NCBI GenBank assembly: GCA_047967505.1
Contig: CM106541.1
Length of the DNA: 64,000 nucleotides
Strand: one strand, 5' to 3'
Source: Dipteris shenzhenensis
Lineage: Eukaryota; Polypodiophyta; Polypodiopsida; Gleicheniales
Shown one piece after another: positions 11,829-21,617 of the stretch. Positions within the stretch are counted from its first letter, which is position 1. Each line of letters begins with the position of its first letter. The translations under genes and the position numbers were made by a program. Under the pieces are notes generated by a model. The model had not been told where the DNA came from. It made no database searches and saw only the letters and a program-made list of their open reading frames with translations.

Positions 11829-12113
11829 TGTTAGAACGTGAAGTCAAGTTTGAGGATGTCTTACAATTGTGTGGGTGTGAATGTGTCTAGTACGTGAGCA
11901 AATAGTGCCACCTCCTAGAGTTAGGTGAATCAGGTGTGTAAAGTGGAGGTCTAGTGACCTCACCTGTAATGTCAGAAGAGAAGGTTGCCCAACCTATGAA
12001 TGAGGCCCTTGTACTTGCTTATGAATGGTCAATCAACATCTATCCATAGTTGCTTCATCTCGTTTCCATCATGTGATTGATGTTGCTTCTCTCACTTCAC
12101 CCTAATTCCAACA
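11829..12113 (+). repeat. 3' LTR of element A
   Basis: 285 bp, directly after a tggggggg purine tract. TG...CA, followed by the CACAC target duplication. Confidence 0.9.
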
Positions 12114-12504
12114 CACACTCATCTCCAGGCATACATACTCATTCCCAAGCATACAAGACAAGAGGGTGAACAAGGAAGAGAAGAAGGAGAGGCAGCTTTG
12201 AAGAAAGACAAGAAGCTTCCATACCTCTATCCAAGGTAAGTCTCTTGGTGGTTGGTCTTCTCTGGAAGTTGTTCTCTTTGGATTCGTCCTTTGTCATATG
12301 CAAGGAAAGGATGCTTTTGGTACTATTGTTCTTTTTGGGATCGGTCGCATGTCCTTTTCACCTTTTTCTCAAAAAGCGTTCGTCGGAGCGCATCTATAAA
12401 CACGTCTAACATCGCATCAATTGTTTTTGAAAAACAAGTAGCTGCACCTATCGATGTGCTATTTGCCACATCTATAGACGCGCTCCAACAAACACTTCCA
12501 AACA

Positions 12505-12620
12505 TGTATTACAGCCCTTTCCCTTCCCTTTCCCCTTCCACTTCTCCTTTCCCCTTCCCTTCCCCTTCCCCTTCCCCTTTCTCCCATCCTGCCTTGTCTT
12601 TCCTTTCTCCTTTCCCTTGC
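12505..12620. repeat. Pyrimidine tract (ccttcccc type)
   Basis: About 115 bp of almost pure C/T on the plus strand, mainly irregular ccttcccc units, within the presumed first intron of the plus-strand transposon gene. Confidence 0.85.
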
Positions 12621-12759
12621 ACGCATGTTTAAGTCAAAATTTCAATGCCTTAAGCATTCGTGAGGAAATAAGGGATGAGGAAATAAGGGATTGCATGAAT
12701 GATGGAAATAAGTGATTGCATGAGGGAAATTGGACTGCAACATGAGGTCAGGATAAAGA

Positions 12760-12944
12760 AAGAGGGCATGCATGATGGAAAGAGGGCATGCATGATGAAA
12801 ATCACGGGATTGCATGCATGATGGAAAGAGGGCATGCATGGTGGAAATCACGGGATTGTATGCATGATGGAAAGAGGGCATGCATGATGGAAATCACAGG
12901 ATTGCATGCATGATGGAAAGAGGGCATGCATGATGGAAATATTA
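12760..12944. repeat. 46-bp tandem repeat, about four copies
   Basis: Units start at 12,775, 12,821, 12,867 and 12,913 (atggaaagagggcatgcatg...), with one to three differences each. Weaker related sequence extends left to about 12,660. It is rich in gcatgc palindromes. Confidence 0.9.
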
Positions 12945-14689
12945 TTCTCTTTTTTTTAGCAATTCATCATGTGGCCAGAAAGCTCTTCAAGAGCCTCACC
13001 TGATCTTCGGGATGCCATATTATAGCAGCTATATAACCTTTTGGAGCACCCTCCCACTGCTCAGGAGTTATACACATACATGACGAGTACTCAAAGCACC
13101 CCCTAGGAGTCAGCAATACAGACTCCAAACCACCCCCATCCCACACCAGCTAAGATTACACCTGTGGAGTCAAGACAACCCAGCAGGCTATAGAGCCCCC
13201 CTCCTTCTACCCAATCATCAAGAGTCCCTTCTCCCCTATAGGCTAGTGTCCCTTTTCCTCGATCATCAGCACTCCCTTCTCCCCTGCGGCGGTTTGGAGT
13301 CCCTTCTCCCCCCTACGGTCAGGAGGCCCTTCTACCTCGCAGAGCCGCCAGCGTACTCCCATGGTCGAGAGTCCCTTCTCTAGAGATGAGTGGCCAGCGT
13401 ACTAGCTCATCACGATAGGGCAACACGCATAGTAGCAGGGAGAGCTCTGGGAGATGCATGGCACAATGCTTTGGGGGGGTAATGGTAAGGGCGGTGATGA
13501 TTCAGATGATGCAGATGTGCCAGAGGGTGATGGTACGATCTTCTATGACATCACTCAGAGAGGAGCCATCTTGATGGATGCACGGGGGAAGGACATCATG
13601 GCCTTCATGCGTTTTGTAGTTGTTAACAACTACAGAGATTTCTTTTTTCCATACAAAGAGCATCCAAAAAGGTTGGCTGATGAGACCATCAATGTTGTAC
13701 ACTCTAGGTATCCCAATCCCCCATAGATAAATGGGCAAAGTCAAAGATTGTTGTTATACTTGCCAATGAAAGATCTTCACTTAAGAGGCATGCACTAACC
13801 GAGATTGCTAGGAAAGAGGGAGGTCAACCACCAAGGGGCCAGCCCCACACCGCTCATAAGCATGAGTGGAAGAAAGCAATGAAGGCAGCAAAGGACCCCA
13901 GTCTGCAGCATGTGGAGGCATGAAGGATCCAAATGGAGCAATATGAAAACGTGCGTTTTGGAGCAGGGGGTGTTGAAGCATGGGGCGCCTAATCTGTAAG
14001 TATCGATCTCAAATTATATTGTGTTTATGTGGTTTATTAGGAGGTTGTTTCTTGTACTAACCCCTCCACAAATTATGTCATCTTGCAGGTTGATATCATG
14101 GGCAGGTACCCTACTCTTGTCGAGAACCTACCATCGTGGGCATTGTAGAGGACATACATGGAGACACTTCTATGATGAGGGGTTGATTACTAAGGAGCAG
14201 TATATCCGAGCTACTGGAGCGCCCCCCCGGTATTTAAAAGTACTTAAATAATGTCAATATTGTAAATAAAGATTTGATTTTTCATACATTGATACATGTT
14301 GTCCCTCATTTATAGGCCCCTAGGGATATTTAGGAGGAAGAAGGTGAGGATACTGAGGAGGAAGGCGACGATGACGAAGACAACAAAGAAGGGAGCGAGG
14401 ATGCGGTTGACTTAGATTAGTCATAGAAGTAGTGCTAGCTACTCTTTTTTGTACTTAAAGCCATTGGCTTGGCTTTGTGCCTCTCTTGTATATACACTCC
14501 TCTTATTTTTTGTATTTGAAGCCACAAAACATGGCTTCGCTTCGTGCTATATGTACATACAAGTACTTTTTAGGCTATGAATTAATATACACTCCTTTTA
14601 TTTTTTTGGCATTCAATTCCCTTGTGCAATGTTTTATCAATGAATGCCTTGTGAACTAAATGTTTTGGAGTTGTAATGTTTTATTCGAA

Positions 14690-15060
14690 ATTGTGATCGG
14701 CTATAGACGTGCTTGGAATTCTGCTAATAATATGCCAACCATGCTAATTAAAATGCGATTGGATGTAAGAATTGAATTGCACACTGTGAAAATGGGATTA
14801 TTGTAACCACATAGCATACATAGCATTCTGTTCAACCACACAAAATTATGCTCTTTTTTATTTAAAAAATCTACAGAGCATCTATGTCTATGAGCGCATC
14901 TTTCTATTTTTTAAAATTTTTACAGAGCATCTAATAGCGCATCTATATGTGCATCTGTCTATTATATAGACGCACCTATAGATGCGAGTCTGTAGATGCA
15001 TAAATAGACGTGCTTGTAAGTTTTTTTATTAAGGAAATGCGCATGTATGCGCGTCTATGG
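14690..15060. repeat. Right subterminal motif cluster (agacgc / gcatctatag type)
   Basis: About ten degenerate motif copies lie in both orientations (for example ctatagacgtgc, gcgcatctat, tagacgcacc, gcgcgtctatgg), densest at 14,930-15,060. The same motif occurs at the left end and near both gene starts (7,468-7,560 and 12,378-12,490), which ties the separated halves of the element together. Confidence 0.65.
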
Positions 15061-15078
15061 ATGCTTTGTGTTGTTATG
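15053..15078 (-). repeat. Right terminal inverted repeat of CACTA-type element
   Basis: Read inward on the minus strand it starts CATAA, against CACAA on the left. The rest of the 26 bp matches the left end except at three further positions. Confidence 0.8.
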
Positions 15079-15081
15079 CAT

Positions 15082-16781
15082 TATCCATGGTATCCTCGCA
15101 TCATGGGTCACTGTGAGCTATGGCAAGCATGTTGGTGGGTTATGGAGGTTGGACAGCATAGGGCAGTGGTCTCGATAGGATCAGGATCTGGATGACAATC
15201 GACAATTGGAAAGGTTGATAATTGATGAAAGCATTTGCTGCAAAGTCATCTTCTAGGCAGCTTACAATACTTGATGAGAAATATGCTTTTGGATGAAAAG
15301 CTCTTGATGGAAGGCATGAGCGCTTTTGAAGGCCTTTAAATCTATATATTTCACAAACTTCAACTCTTTGGATCGTCTAGTTGATGTTAGCTCTGCCATC
15401 CAACATTGCTCACATCCAGAAACCACTTCGGAGATAGAGACAGTATTTCCACGACAAATGACGGAAGAAGTCAAGACAAGAATTTGGTCCATGCTCAAGT
15501 TGGAATACAGATACACTCATTGAGATTTAGGTAATATATCATTCTCTTACATATTCGCGATACTCAATCTCGACGCTAGTATTCACGGCAATTACAACCT
15601 CAGAGCATGGGGAAGGGCCCGTTTCCTCGAATTACAACTATTTGGGAAAGGAAGCGTGCCGCCTCCCCACCCACATTGTGTGGTTATATAAAATATATAC
15701 ATGTTTATATATATATATATATATGTTTTCCATTTCAAGTTCTCTATTTTCTTTTGTTTTTGCATATTCTAAATTCTTCTTTTTCTATTTGTGTGCCGAG
15801 GTGTTCGCAAGAAGGAAACGCTTAAACACATACGCCATTTGGTCGGGCATGCTGCTTAGTTTATAGTCAGGTATTTTTCAAATACCATCCTGTCATCCTT
15901 TCTTCATCGTTAATTTATAATCAACATATTATAGATTACTCCCTTCATTCATTCCCCTCAGGCGGCCTACCGCACCTTGGTTCTAAAAGATATTGTGTGT
16001 GAACACTTGCTAGGAGATTGCAAAACGCATGGATTGCCACTATGAAGGACAGCATCAGCTTGGGAATCTGATCCGTGTAGTGCAATTTGGAATTTGATCC
16101 ATGTAGTGCAGTTTGGACTCGATCTGTGCTGCTACAATAGAGAGCATATGGAACTTGGAAGCAAAGAAATGCCATGATTTTCCAACTCAAGAAGCTCCTT
16201 CCAAGGTTTCAAAGTAGACTTTCATGCCAGAGGTGTGGAGAGTGGGATGTAAGAGGGCCTCCCTGCGTGGAGGCTGAGGCTGGGGAGGCGGCTGAGTGAG
16301 CAGACAAGGGATGAAGGTGAACCCTGTCCCCGTGGGTATGGTGCTGGATGCTGGTGGACTGAGATGCCAAGCTGCACCACAATGGACAATAATGACGGGC
16401 AGATGATATCTGACCTGAGTTTTCAGCTCAAGGTGCGATGGCAGTGGACTGCCAGAGCTCACAGTTGAGCCAGCCTTTTCTCTCCATGGAGCTTTGCATT
16501 CCCCTTGCCAGTGGCTCTGAGCCACTGGCTAGCGCGGGGAAGCGCTCTACTCGAGGATTGAGCCTTGGCTGTAGCTTTTAAGAAGCTGTAATGTTATCTT
16601 TCATTGAAGCTTCTGTTCGATTGCATTCAAATTCAAACTTCGTGTCAAGATGATCGCGCTGTCGCAACGACGGCGTGGGTAGCGTGGCTTGTAGCACGCT
16701 GATCATTCGGCTACTCACATTAATATTGTCTCCGCTTAATAGCCCAGCGAGCTCTGCGCTGTCTTTCGCTTCTTTTTCAGC
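15082..16781. other. Region between the CACTA-type element and the GDSL gene
   Basis: No gene recognised. It contains a short (TA)n run at about 15,706-15,724. Two near-identical pieces at 16,067-16,090 and 16,091-16,116 read tttg(g)atccatgtagtgca. Open stretches on the minus strand at 16,525-16,187 and 15,516-15,262 show no domain. The last few hundred bases before 16,782 should hold the GDSL promoter and 5' leader; I see no clear TATA box. Confidence 0.5.
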
Positions 16782-19700
16782 ATGGAGCCGCTCCGTGTCT
16801 CTCCAAGGATTTGGTTGCCTTTTGGCTTGCTTATCCTCTTCATTCTCAGCTCGTTGGCTTCCATATCTGCTTTGAGTGAACCATGTCCCTCCTTCTTGTT
16901 TGCCTTTGGCGACTCTCTCACAGACACGGGCAACGCTGTGAGAACGGGGAACCCTATCATGACGCCACCAGCCAGCCTTCCTTTCGGCATCACCTACTTC
17001 CGTCAAGCTTCACAACGCTACTCGGATGGGCGTTTGATGATTGATTTCTTAGGTGAGTTGCAATATTGCAGTTTTCTATGGTATCGCCAAAGTAGAGAAC
17101 TCCTACGCAACTGTTTTCTGTCGTTCCTCAAACCAAAATGTAACATCTGCTATGCATCGTCGCAGCGCATTCGCTTGGCCTACCGCTATTGAATCCCTTC
17201 CTGAATTTCGTGGGAACGGATTTCTCTTATGGAGTGAACTATGCCATCGGTGGCGCCCCGACTCTGAACTACTCCATCTCCCTGGAGCTCGGAGCCCTTC
17301 CTTCCGCCACATATAACCTCGATACTGAACTGCAATGGCATCTGAGCTTCTTGCAATACGTCGAGGCAGGTAACTTGTAGTGATTGCGACGATGTTGCCA
17401 TAGCCTCTTGCATGGTGAAAGAGCGTAAGCGTGCTATTCCGCATGAGCTGCGAAAAAGTAATTTAGTAATCCAAGAGAAAAAATCTGTAATAGGCTTGAT
17501 AACGTGAATGATTGCAGGAATACAGGGCGTGACCTCATTCCCCAATGCAACCGCTATAGGGGATGCTGCGTACTTTATCCAGACCGGTGGAAACGACCTT
17601 TTCAACGCTCTAGCGAATGGACGGTCGTCGAACGACATTCTAACTGACATGCTACCACTTTTGCTGGACAAAATTGAAGACTCGATTCAGGTGTGTCTAA
17701 CTCTTTGCTGTAAAATCTGAATTCCGATATTGGTTACAGGCCGCATCTTATTTGCGGTCTACCAATGTTTGCTTCCACAGCTTCTCCACGACAATGGAGC
17801 ACGAAATTTCATAATCACCGGCGTCGGTCCGATGGGATGTGCCCCCATGTCCAAATACTATCTTCGAACGGCTACATTAGATGACCGAGGATGCATAATT
17901 TGGCTGAACGAGGTTAGCCGCACTTACATGGACTCCGTGCAAGCTCTCAGCGACTCGCTATCTCAGGCATTGACGAATTCCAGCTTTGTCTTCCTGGACT
18001 TATACTCAGCTGTGGACGAGATTCTGACAAATCCGGACCAATACGGTAGGGCATAATTGTTCTCTGCGTACTTAATTTTGTGTGAAACTACTGTGTGGGA
18101 TTATTTCCGGTACCAGTTCCTGATTTGTGTATGTGACAAGGGTAATACTTGTTTAAAAGTGATCATTTCTGGTCCTACTCCTGAAACTTGTGTGTAGAAG
18201 GCACAAACCCTCTTCCACATTGGAGAACTAATGTGTTTTATCCCACTCTATTCAGTACTTGGTTCACTAGAGTAACATACCTGCATCTGTATGACTCGAA
18301 CAATATTATCCACTCGTAGTATTATCCCAAATAGATGAGAGAAACTTTCATGGTTTGTGCATAGGTTTTTCTATCAAGCCTTGTGTGGTCCATGCCTCTC
18401 AATAAATAAGTTTAGTATGCCTTTACCATTATACACGTTTGTATTTTTTTTTGAAATTGGTCTCATTAGATTATAGGGTATTTTTTAGTGGGGCTCAATA
18501 GGAAGCTTAACTCCAAGAATTTGGAGTGTTGAAAAGGATTCTTATTATTTGCATAGACCTTGCATAGGATAGAGCCTTATAAAATACTTACAAAATATTT
18601 TTGAGTATGCATGTGGGTATTGCAAGGGGCTGAAGAAACTTCTTTGTTTTTTAGTTCTTGTAAGTGATTTGGAGAGATGGTATTTGTTTCTACATGAACC
18701 AAAATAAGATGGTTCAAGTGAAATTCAATGTATTTATCTCTTGAAAATTGCCTATGGCTAACAACACTATGGATAACAAAATACATATAGAGCTTGATAT
18801 TCAATTGCTTCTAGGGTCCTTGCTAGGTCCTAGAAGCAATTGAATATCAAGCTCTATATGTATTTTATCATCCATAGTGTTGTTAGGGTTGATATTCAAT
18901 TGCTTCTATAGAGCTTGATATTCAATTGCTTGATATTCAATTACATATATCAAGCAATTGAATATCAACCCTAACAACACTATGGATGATAAAATACATA
19001 TAGAGCTTGATATTCAATTGCTTCTAGGGTTCTTGCTAGGTTATTGTAATTTCTCCCATGAAAATTTATAGGAAATTTTCATGGGAGAAATTACAATAAC
19101 CTAGCAAGAACCCTAGAAGCAATTGAATATCAAGCTCTATATGTATTTTATCATCCATAGTGTTGTTAGCCATAGGCAATTTTCAAGAGATAAATACATT
19201 GAATTTCACTTGAACCATCTTATTTTGGTTCAAACGCACTTGGCTTTAAACCACTTAACTTGCAAACGATGCTTCAAAATCATCTATAGAGGAGAAAGAA
19301 AGGTCATGGGTTGCTAGGTAGAAGCCTACAAGAAAGAATGAAGCTTGTCTTTGGAAGTCATATCTTAATGCAGTGATTAATGAATTACAATGTTTATCCT
19401 TTGAAGTGGAAGATTGTCCTTGATATATGTGTACTTTTGATCTACAGAGCAACACTAACCAATTTTAAGGATGTGTGACAGGAGTCAATGATACTAGAAA
19501 TGCATGTTGTGGTGTGATAAACTTGAATGCAGCTGAGGTAAATGGATTTACCCCTTTGGCCCCTTGTACACCAGTGAGTATCTTATGTGTGGACCCAAGT
19601 GCCTCCTTATTTTGGGATGGAACTCACTTTACAGACAATGTTAATCGCCAAATCATGGATATGTTCATTGGAGGTAGGTTCATTGCACCATCAGATGGGC

Positions 19701-19783
19701 TTTCTTCTTGTGTTTCCATACCACTGGTGAAGGGGGGGGGGATAGAGATTTCTTGTAGCTCTCTTTTCAAGTTGAGTAAATGA
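16782..19783 (+). CDS. GDSL esterase/lipase, secreted (five exons)
   Basis: SGNH-family serine hydrolase that should cleave ester bonds of lipids or small acyl metabolites outside the cell or in the vacuole; substrate unknown. Exons: 16,782-17,052, 17,166-17,369, 17,518-17,690, 17,781-18,045 and 19,482-19,783. All introns are GT-AG, phases agree, and the total is 404 residues, within the family's 350-400 range. Residues 1-31 are a signal peptide with a hydrophobic core. Block I is FAFGDSLTDTGN (Ser45), block II NYAIGGAP (115-122), block III GGND (182-185) and block V WDGTHFT (Asp350, His353), so all catalytic blocks are present. The exon structure and the LGLPLLNPF, GVNYAIGGA and GVGPMGCAP motifs resemble the plant acetylajmalan/sinapine esterase-like group. 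The first three introns are 90-148 bp; the fourth is 1,436 bp and contains a large foldback. A run of about ten G near 19,731-19,741 precedes the stop, so the last 15 or so residues are frame-sensitive. Confidence 0.9.
18696..19231. repeat. Four-fold alternating inverted repeat in GDSL intron 4
   Basis: The outer arms 18,696-18,774 and 19,153-19,231 are perfect 79-bp inverted copies. The inner sequence, centred on gagcttgatattcaattgct, occurs four times in alternating orientation: about 18,775-18,827 (+), 18,828-18,895 (-), 18,950-19,068 (+) and 19,072-19,163 (-). The right-hand pair forms a near-perfect palindrome of about 100 bp per arm centred at about 19,070 (gaaaatttataggaaattttc-like centre). 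A second turn is at about 18,943. There is no coding content; the short open frames in both arms are mirror copies of each other. Confidence 0.95.
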
Positions 19784-20229
19784 CATGTGCATAAACAATT
19801 TTGATAATTATTTCCCTAAAAGGTTGGTAAATTGATCATTTTACATGTATGAAATCCATCATGCCTATTCTATTTTGTGAAGGTGAACTAATGATTTCAC
19901 CATTGATCTTACATTGTCACGTGGAATCATATTCTCATGAATTCATAGTCTCCTTAGTTATTGATGAAAGTACAGTACTGTTGACTAATGAGAAGTTTGT
20001 CTCATAATGAAAAACATTTTTATTGATCAAAGTATAGCCTTTGAACAATGAGAAGTTTGTCTCCTAATGAAAAACGTTATTATTTCTACTCTATGTTAAG
20101 ATTATTACTCTTTCATATTTTGTCTTCAACATATGGAGAATCTACCCTTGGAGATACAACTATACACGAAGATACTTGAAGACTTTTATCAATTTCCTAT
20201 ATCTTCTCGAATATACTAACAAAATGTGT
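19784..20229. other. Downstream of GDSL gene; short direct repeat
   Basis: No gene. Presumed 3' flank of the GDSL gene. A roughly 36-bp sequence (aatgagaagtttgtctc...) occurs at 19,986-20,016 and again 60 bp later at 20,046-20,076. Confidence 0.6.
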
Positions 20230-20289
20230 ATGATTTTCTCTTTCTATATCTCGATGCAGCTAAACACATTCAATTATCGCTGTGAAAGT

Positions 20290-21600
20290 TGCCCTGTACT
20301 CAGCTTCACACGAGCAAATAGCCACCGTAGATTTCTTCTTACTCAACCAAGAAATGCAAGCTTTGCCTAAAAAGAAACAATTACCACTAGTGGACTACAT
20401 GATATCATAGTCTCTAGCCTAATCTGAATCATTGTAGGCATGCATCTACAAGTCACCCCCTTAGGAAACATCAAGCCAAAAGACTTTGTGCCTTGCAAAT
20501 AATGGAAGGTGTGTTCTACAGCCTGCCAATGTGTTGTCTTTGAGTTGTGCATATACTTGCTCACCTAAGATACTGCATATTGAATAATGGGCCCAATATT
20601 GTACAAATAGATGAGGCACCGAACAGCAAAGTGTGACATCCACTGATTCACCTGCATCATATATAGTAAGCTTCATCCTCGGCTCCATGGGAGTGGTTAT
20701 AGGCTTACAATCAATCATGTTAAACCTATCCAAGAGCTTTTGCACATACTTGGATTGAGACATAAGGTGTGATGCTTGTCTTGTATAAACTGGATCCCCT
20801 AATAAAAATTTAACATGCCCAAATCTGTCATGTCAAATTCAGCTTTCAACTCAACTTTGAAATTTGCAATTATTTCCTCATTTAACCCTGTGAGCAGCAT
20901 GTCATCTTCATAAAGAATGTTGACCAAAATATCCCCTCCATCCTTCTTGATGTAAAGGGTGCTTTCTGTGGGACTAATATGTAATCCCTTACTTGCCAAG
21001 AATGTATGCACGTGAGACTTGTTTCAGTCCATATAAAGCTTTGTTTAGCTAGCAAACCTGAGGTGCATTGCTAGAAAGTTCAAATCCAGAAGTTTGTTTG
21101 ACATAAATCTCTTCCTGCAAGTCCTCATTAAGGAGTGCTATTTTTATGTCCAACTGTTGGACATTCTAAAAAAATTTTGCCGCCATGGCAATATTTGATC
21201 TTATGGTGGTCATCCGGGATGTAGAAGCAAAAGTCTCCTCATAATCTATGCCCTTCTTCTATGCATAGCCTTTGGCAACTAGCCTTGCCTTTACCCTGTC
21301 AATGGACCCATTTGGTTTCCTTTTCACTTTGACAACCAACTTGGTACCAATGGCATGCTTACTTGGTGGCAAATCCACAACATCCCAAGCCTGATTTCTC
21401 TCAATGGACTACAATTCATTGTGCATGGCATGCATATAATGCACATTGTCCTTTACTTCTTCAAAAGAGTTAGGTTTTTCATCATCAAGAAGAGTACCCA
21501 CATAAGCTGTCTCAATTGAAAGAGTTCCCCCCGCATGCCTAATTGCACTATGAGTTCTGCTAGGCAATGGGGCGTCAAGCCTACTCTTGCTGAGAGTCTA
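20290..21600 (-). pseudogene. Copia reverse transcriptase and RNase H
   Basis: Minus strand from about 21,420: NQAWDVVDLPPSKHAIGTKL, then KPNGSIDRVKARLVAKGYA, DYEETFASTSRMTTIRS, LNEDLQEEIYVKQTSGFE and NKALYGLKQ. The polymerase motif is LYEDDMLLTG (about 20,920), where most Copia elements have YVDDM. RNase H follows: KYVQKLLDRFNM, THWQAVEHTFHYLQGTKSFG, and at about 20,360-20,285 SWLSKKKSTVAICSCEAEYR. Stops at about 21,265, 21,155 and 21,050 break the frame. Confidence 0.9.
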
Positions 21601-21617
21601 TAGCAACCAATTCAAAA

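Larger units (their letters stand above)
7680..12113 (+). mobile_element. LTR retrotransposon A, non-autonomous, nested in the CACTA-type element
   Basis: Two direct LTRs (7,680-7,983 and 11,829-12,113) both begin TGTTAGAACG and end CCAACA. They are flanked by the 5-bp duplication CACAC (7,675-7,679 and 12,114-12,118). The host sequence resumes cleanly: tcatctcca occurs on both sides. A primer-binding site identical to the initiator-Met tRNA type (TGGTATCAGAGC) lies 2 bp after the 5' LTR, and a G-rich polypurine tract ends directly at the 3' LTR. No gag or pol reading frame is visible in the roughly 3.8 kb interior, which itself contains LTR element B. Without B the interior is about 1.8 kb. 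This fits a non-autonomous element moved by another element's proteins. Confidence 0.9.
12150..14430 (+). pseudogene. Second gene of the CACTA-type element (Pro/Ser-rich, acidic tail)
   Basis: Unidentified protein, read through several exons. A leader at about 12,150-12,235 ends in a donor-like aaggtaag. After a repeat-rich presumed intron, the frame from ATG 12,970 encodes a Pro/Ser-rich region with repeated VPSP-like motifs (SSRVPSPL, ALPSPLRR, FGVPSPPYG). A frame change near 13,450 leads to the best conserved-looking part, 13,454-13,726: DGTIFYDITQRGAIL, FVVVNNYRDFFFPYKEHPKR, then HSRYPNPP. Further pieces are KHEWKKAMKAAKDPSLQH (about 13,860-13,920), an intron at about 14,000-14,088, and RHFYDEGLITKEQYIRATGA (about 14,160-14,220). 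A Glu/Asp-rich tail runs to a stop at about 14,430. By position it corresponds to the second (TNPA-like) gene of EnSpm elements, but I see no sequence match to that family. Stops and frame breaks are present. Confidence 0.55.
4039..15078. mobile_element. 11-kb CACTA-type DNA transposon with CACAA-like ends
   Basis: The ends at 4,039-4,064 and 15,053-15,078 are inverted copies matching at 22 of 26 positions. The left begins CACAACAAGACAAAGCA; the right, read inward, begins CATAACAACACAAAGCA. The trinucleotide CAT flanks both ends (4,036-4,038 and 15,079-15,081), the 3-bp target duplication expected of the CACTA/EnSpm superfamily. Inside are a minus-strand tnp2-like transposase (about 4,430-7,431) and a plus-strand second gene (about 12,150-14,430), so the two are divergently transcribed. 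AGACGC-type motifs cluster near both ends and near both gene starts. A 4.4 kb LTR retrotransposon (7,680-12,113) is inserted between the genes; without it the element would be about 6.6 kb. Both genes carry stops or frame breaks, so it is probably immobile on its own. Confidence 0.85.

Noticed and set aside
18577-19317. Two similar short open frames in intron 4 as duplicated genes
   Set aside because: They are mirror images created by the inverted repeat arms.
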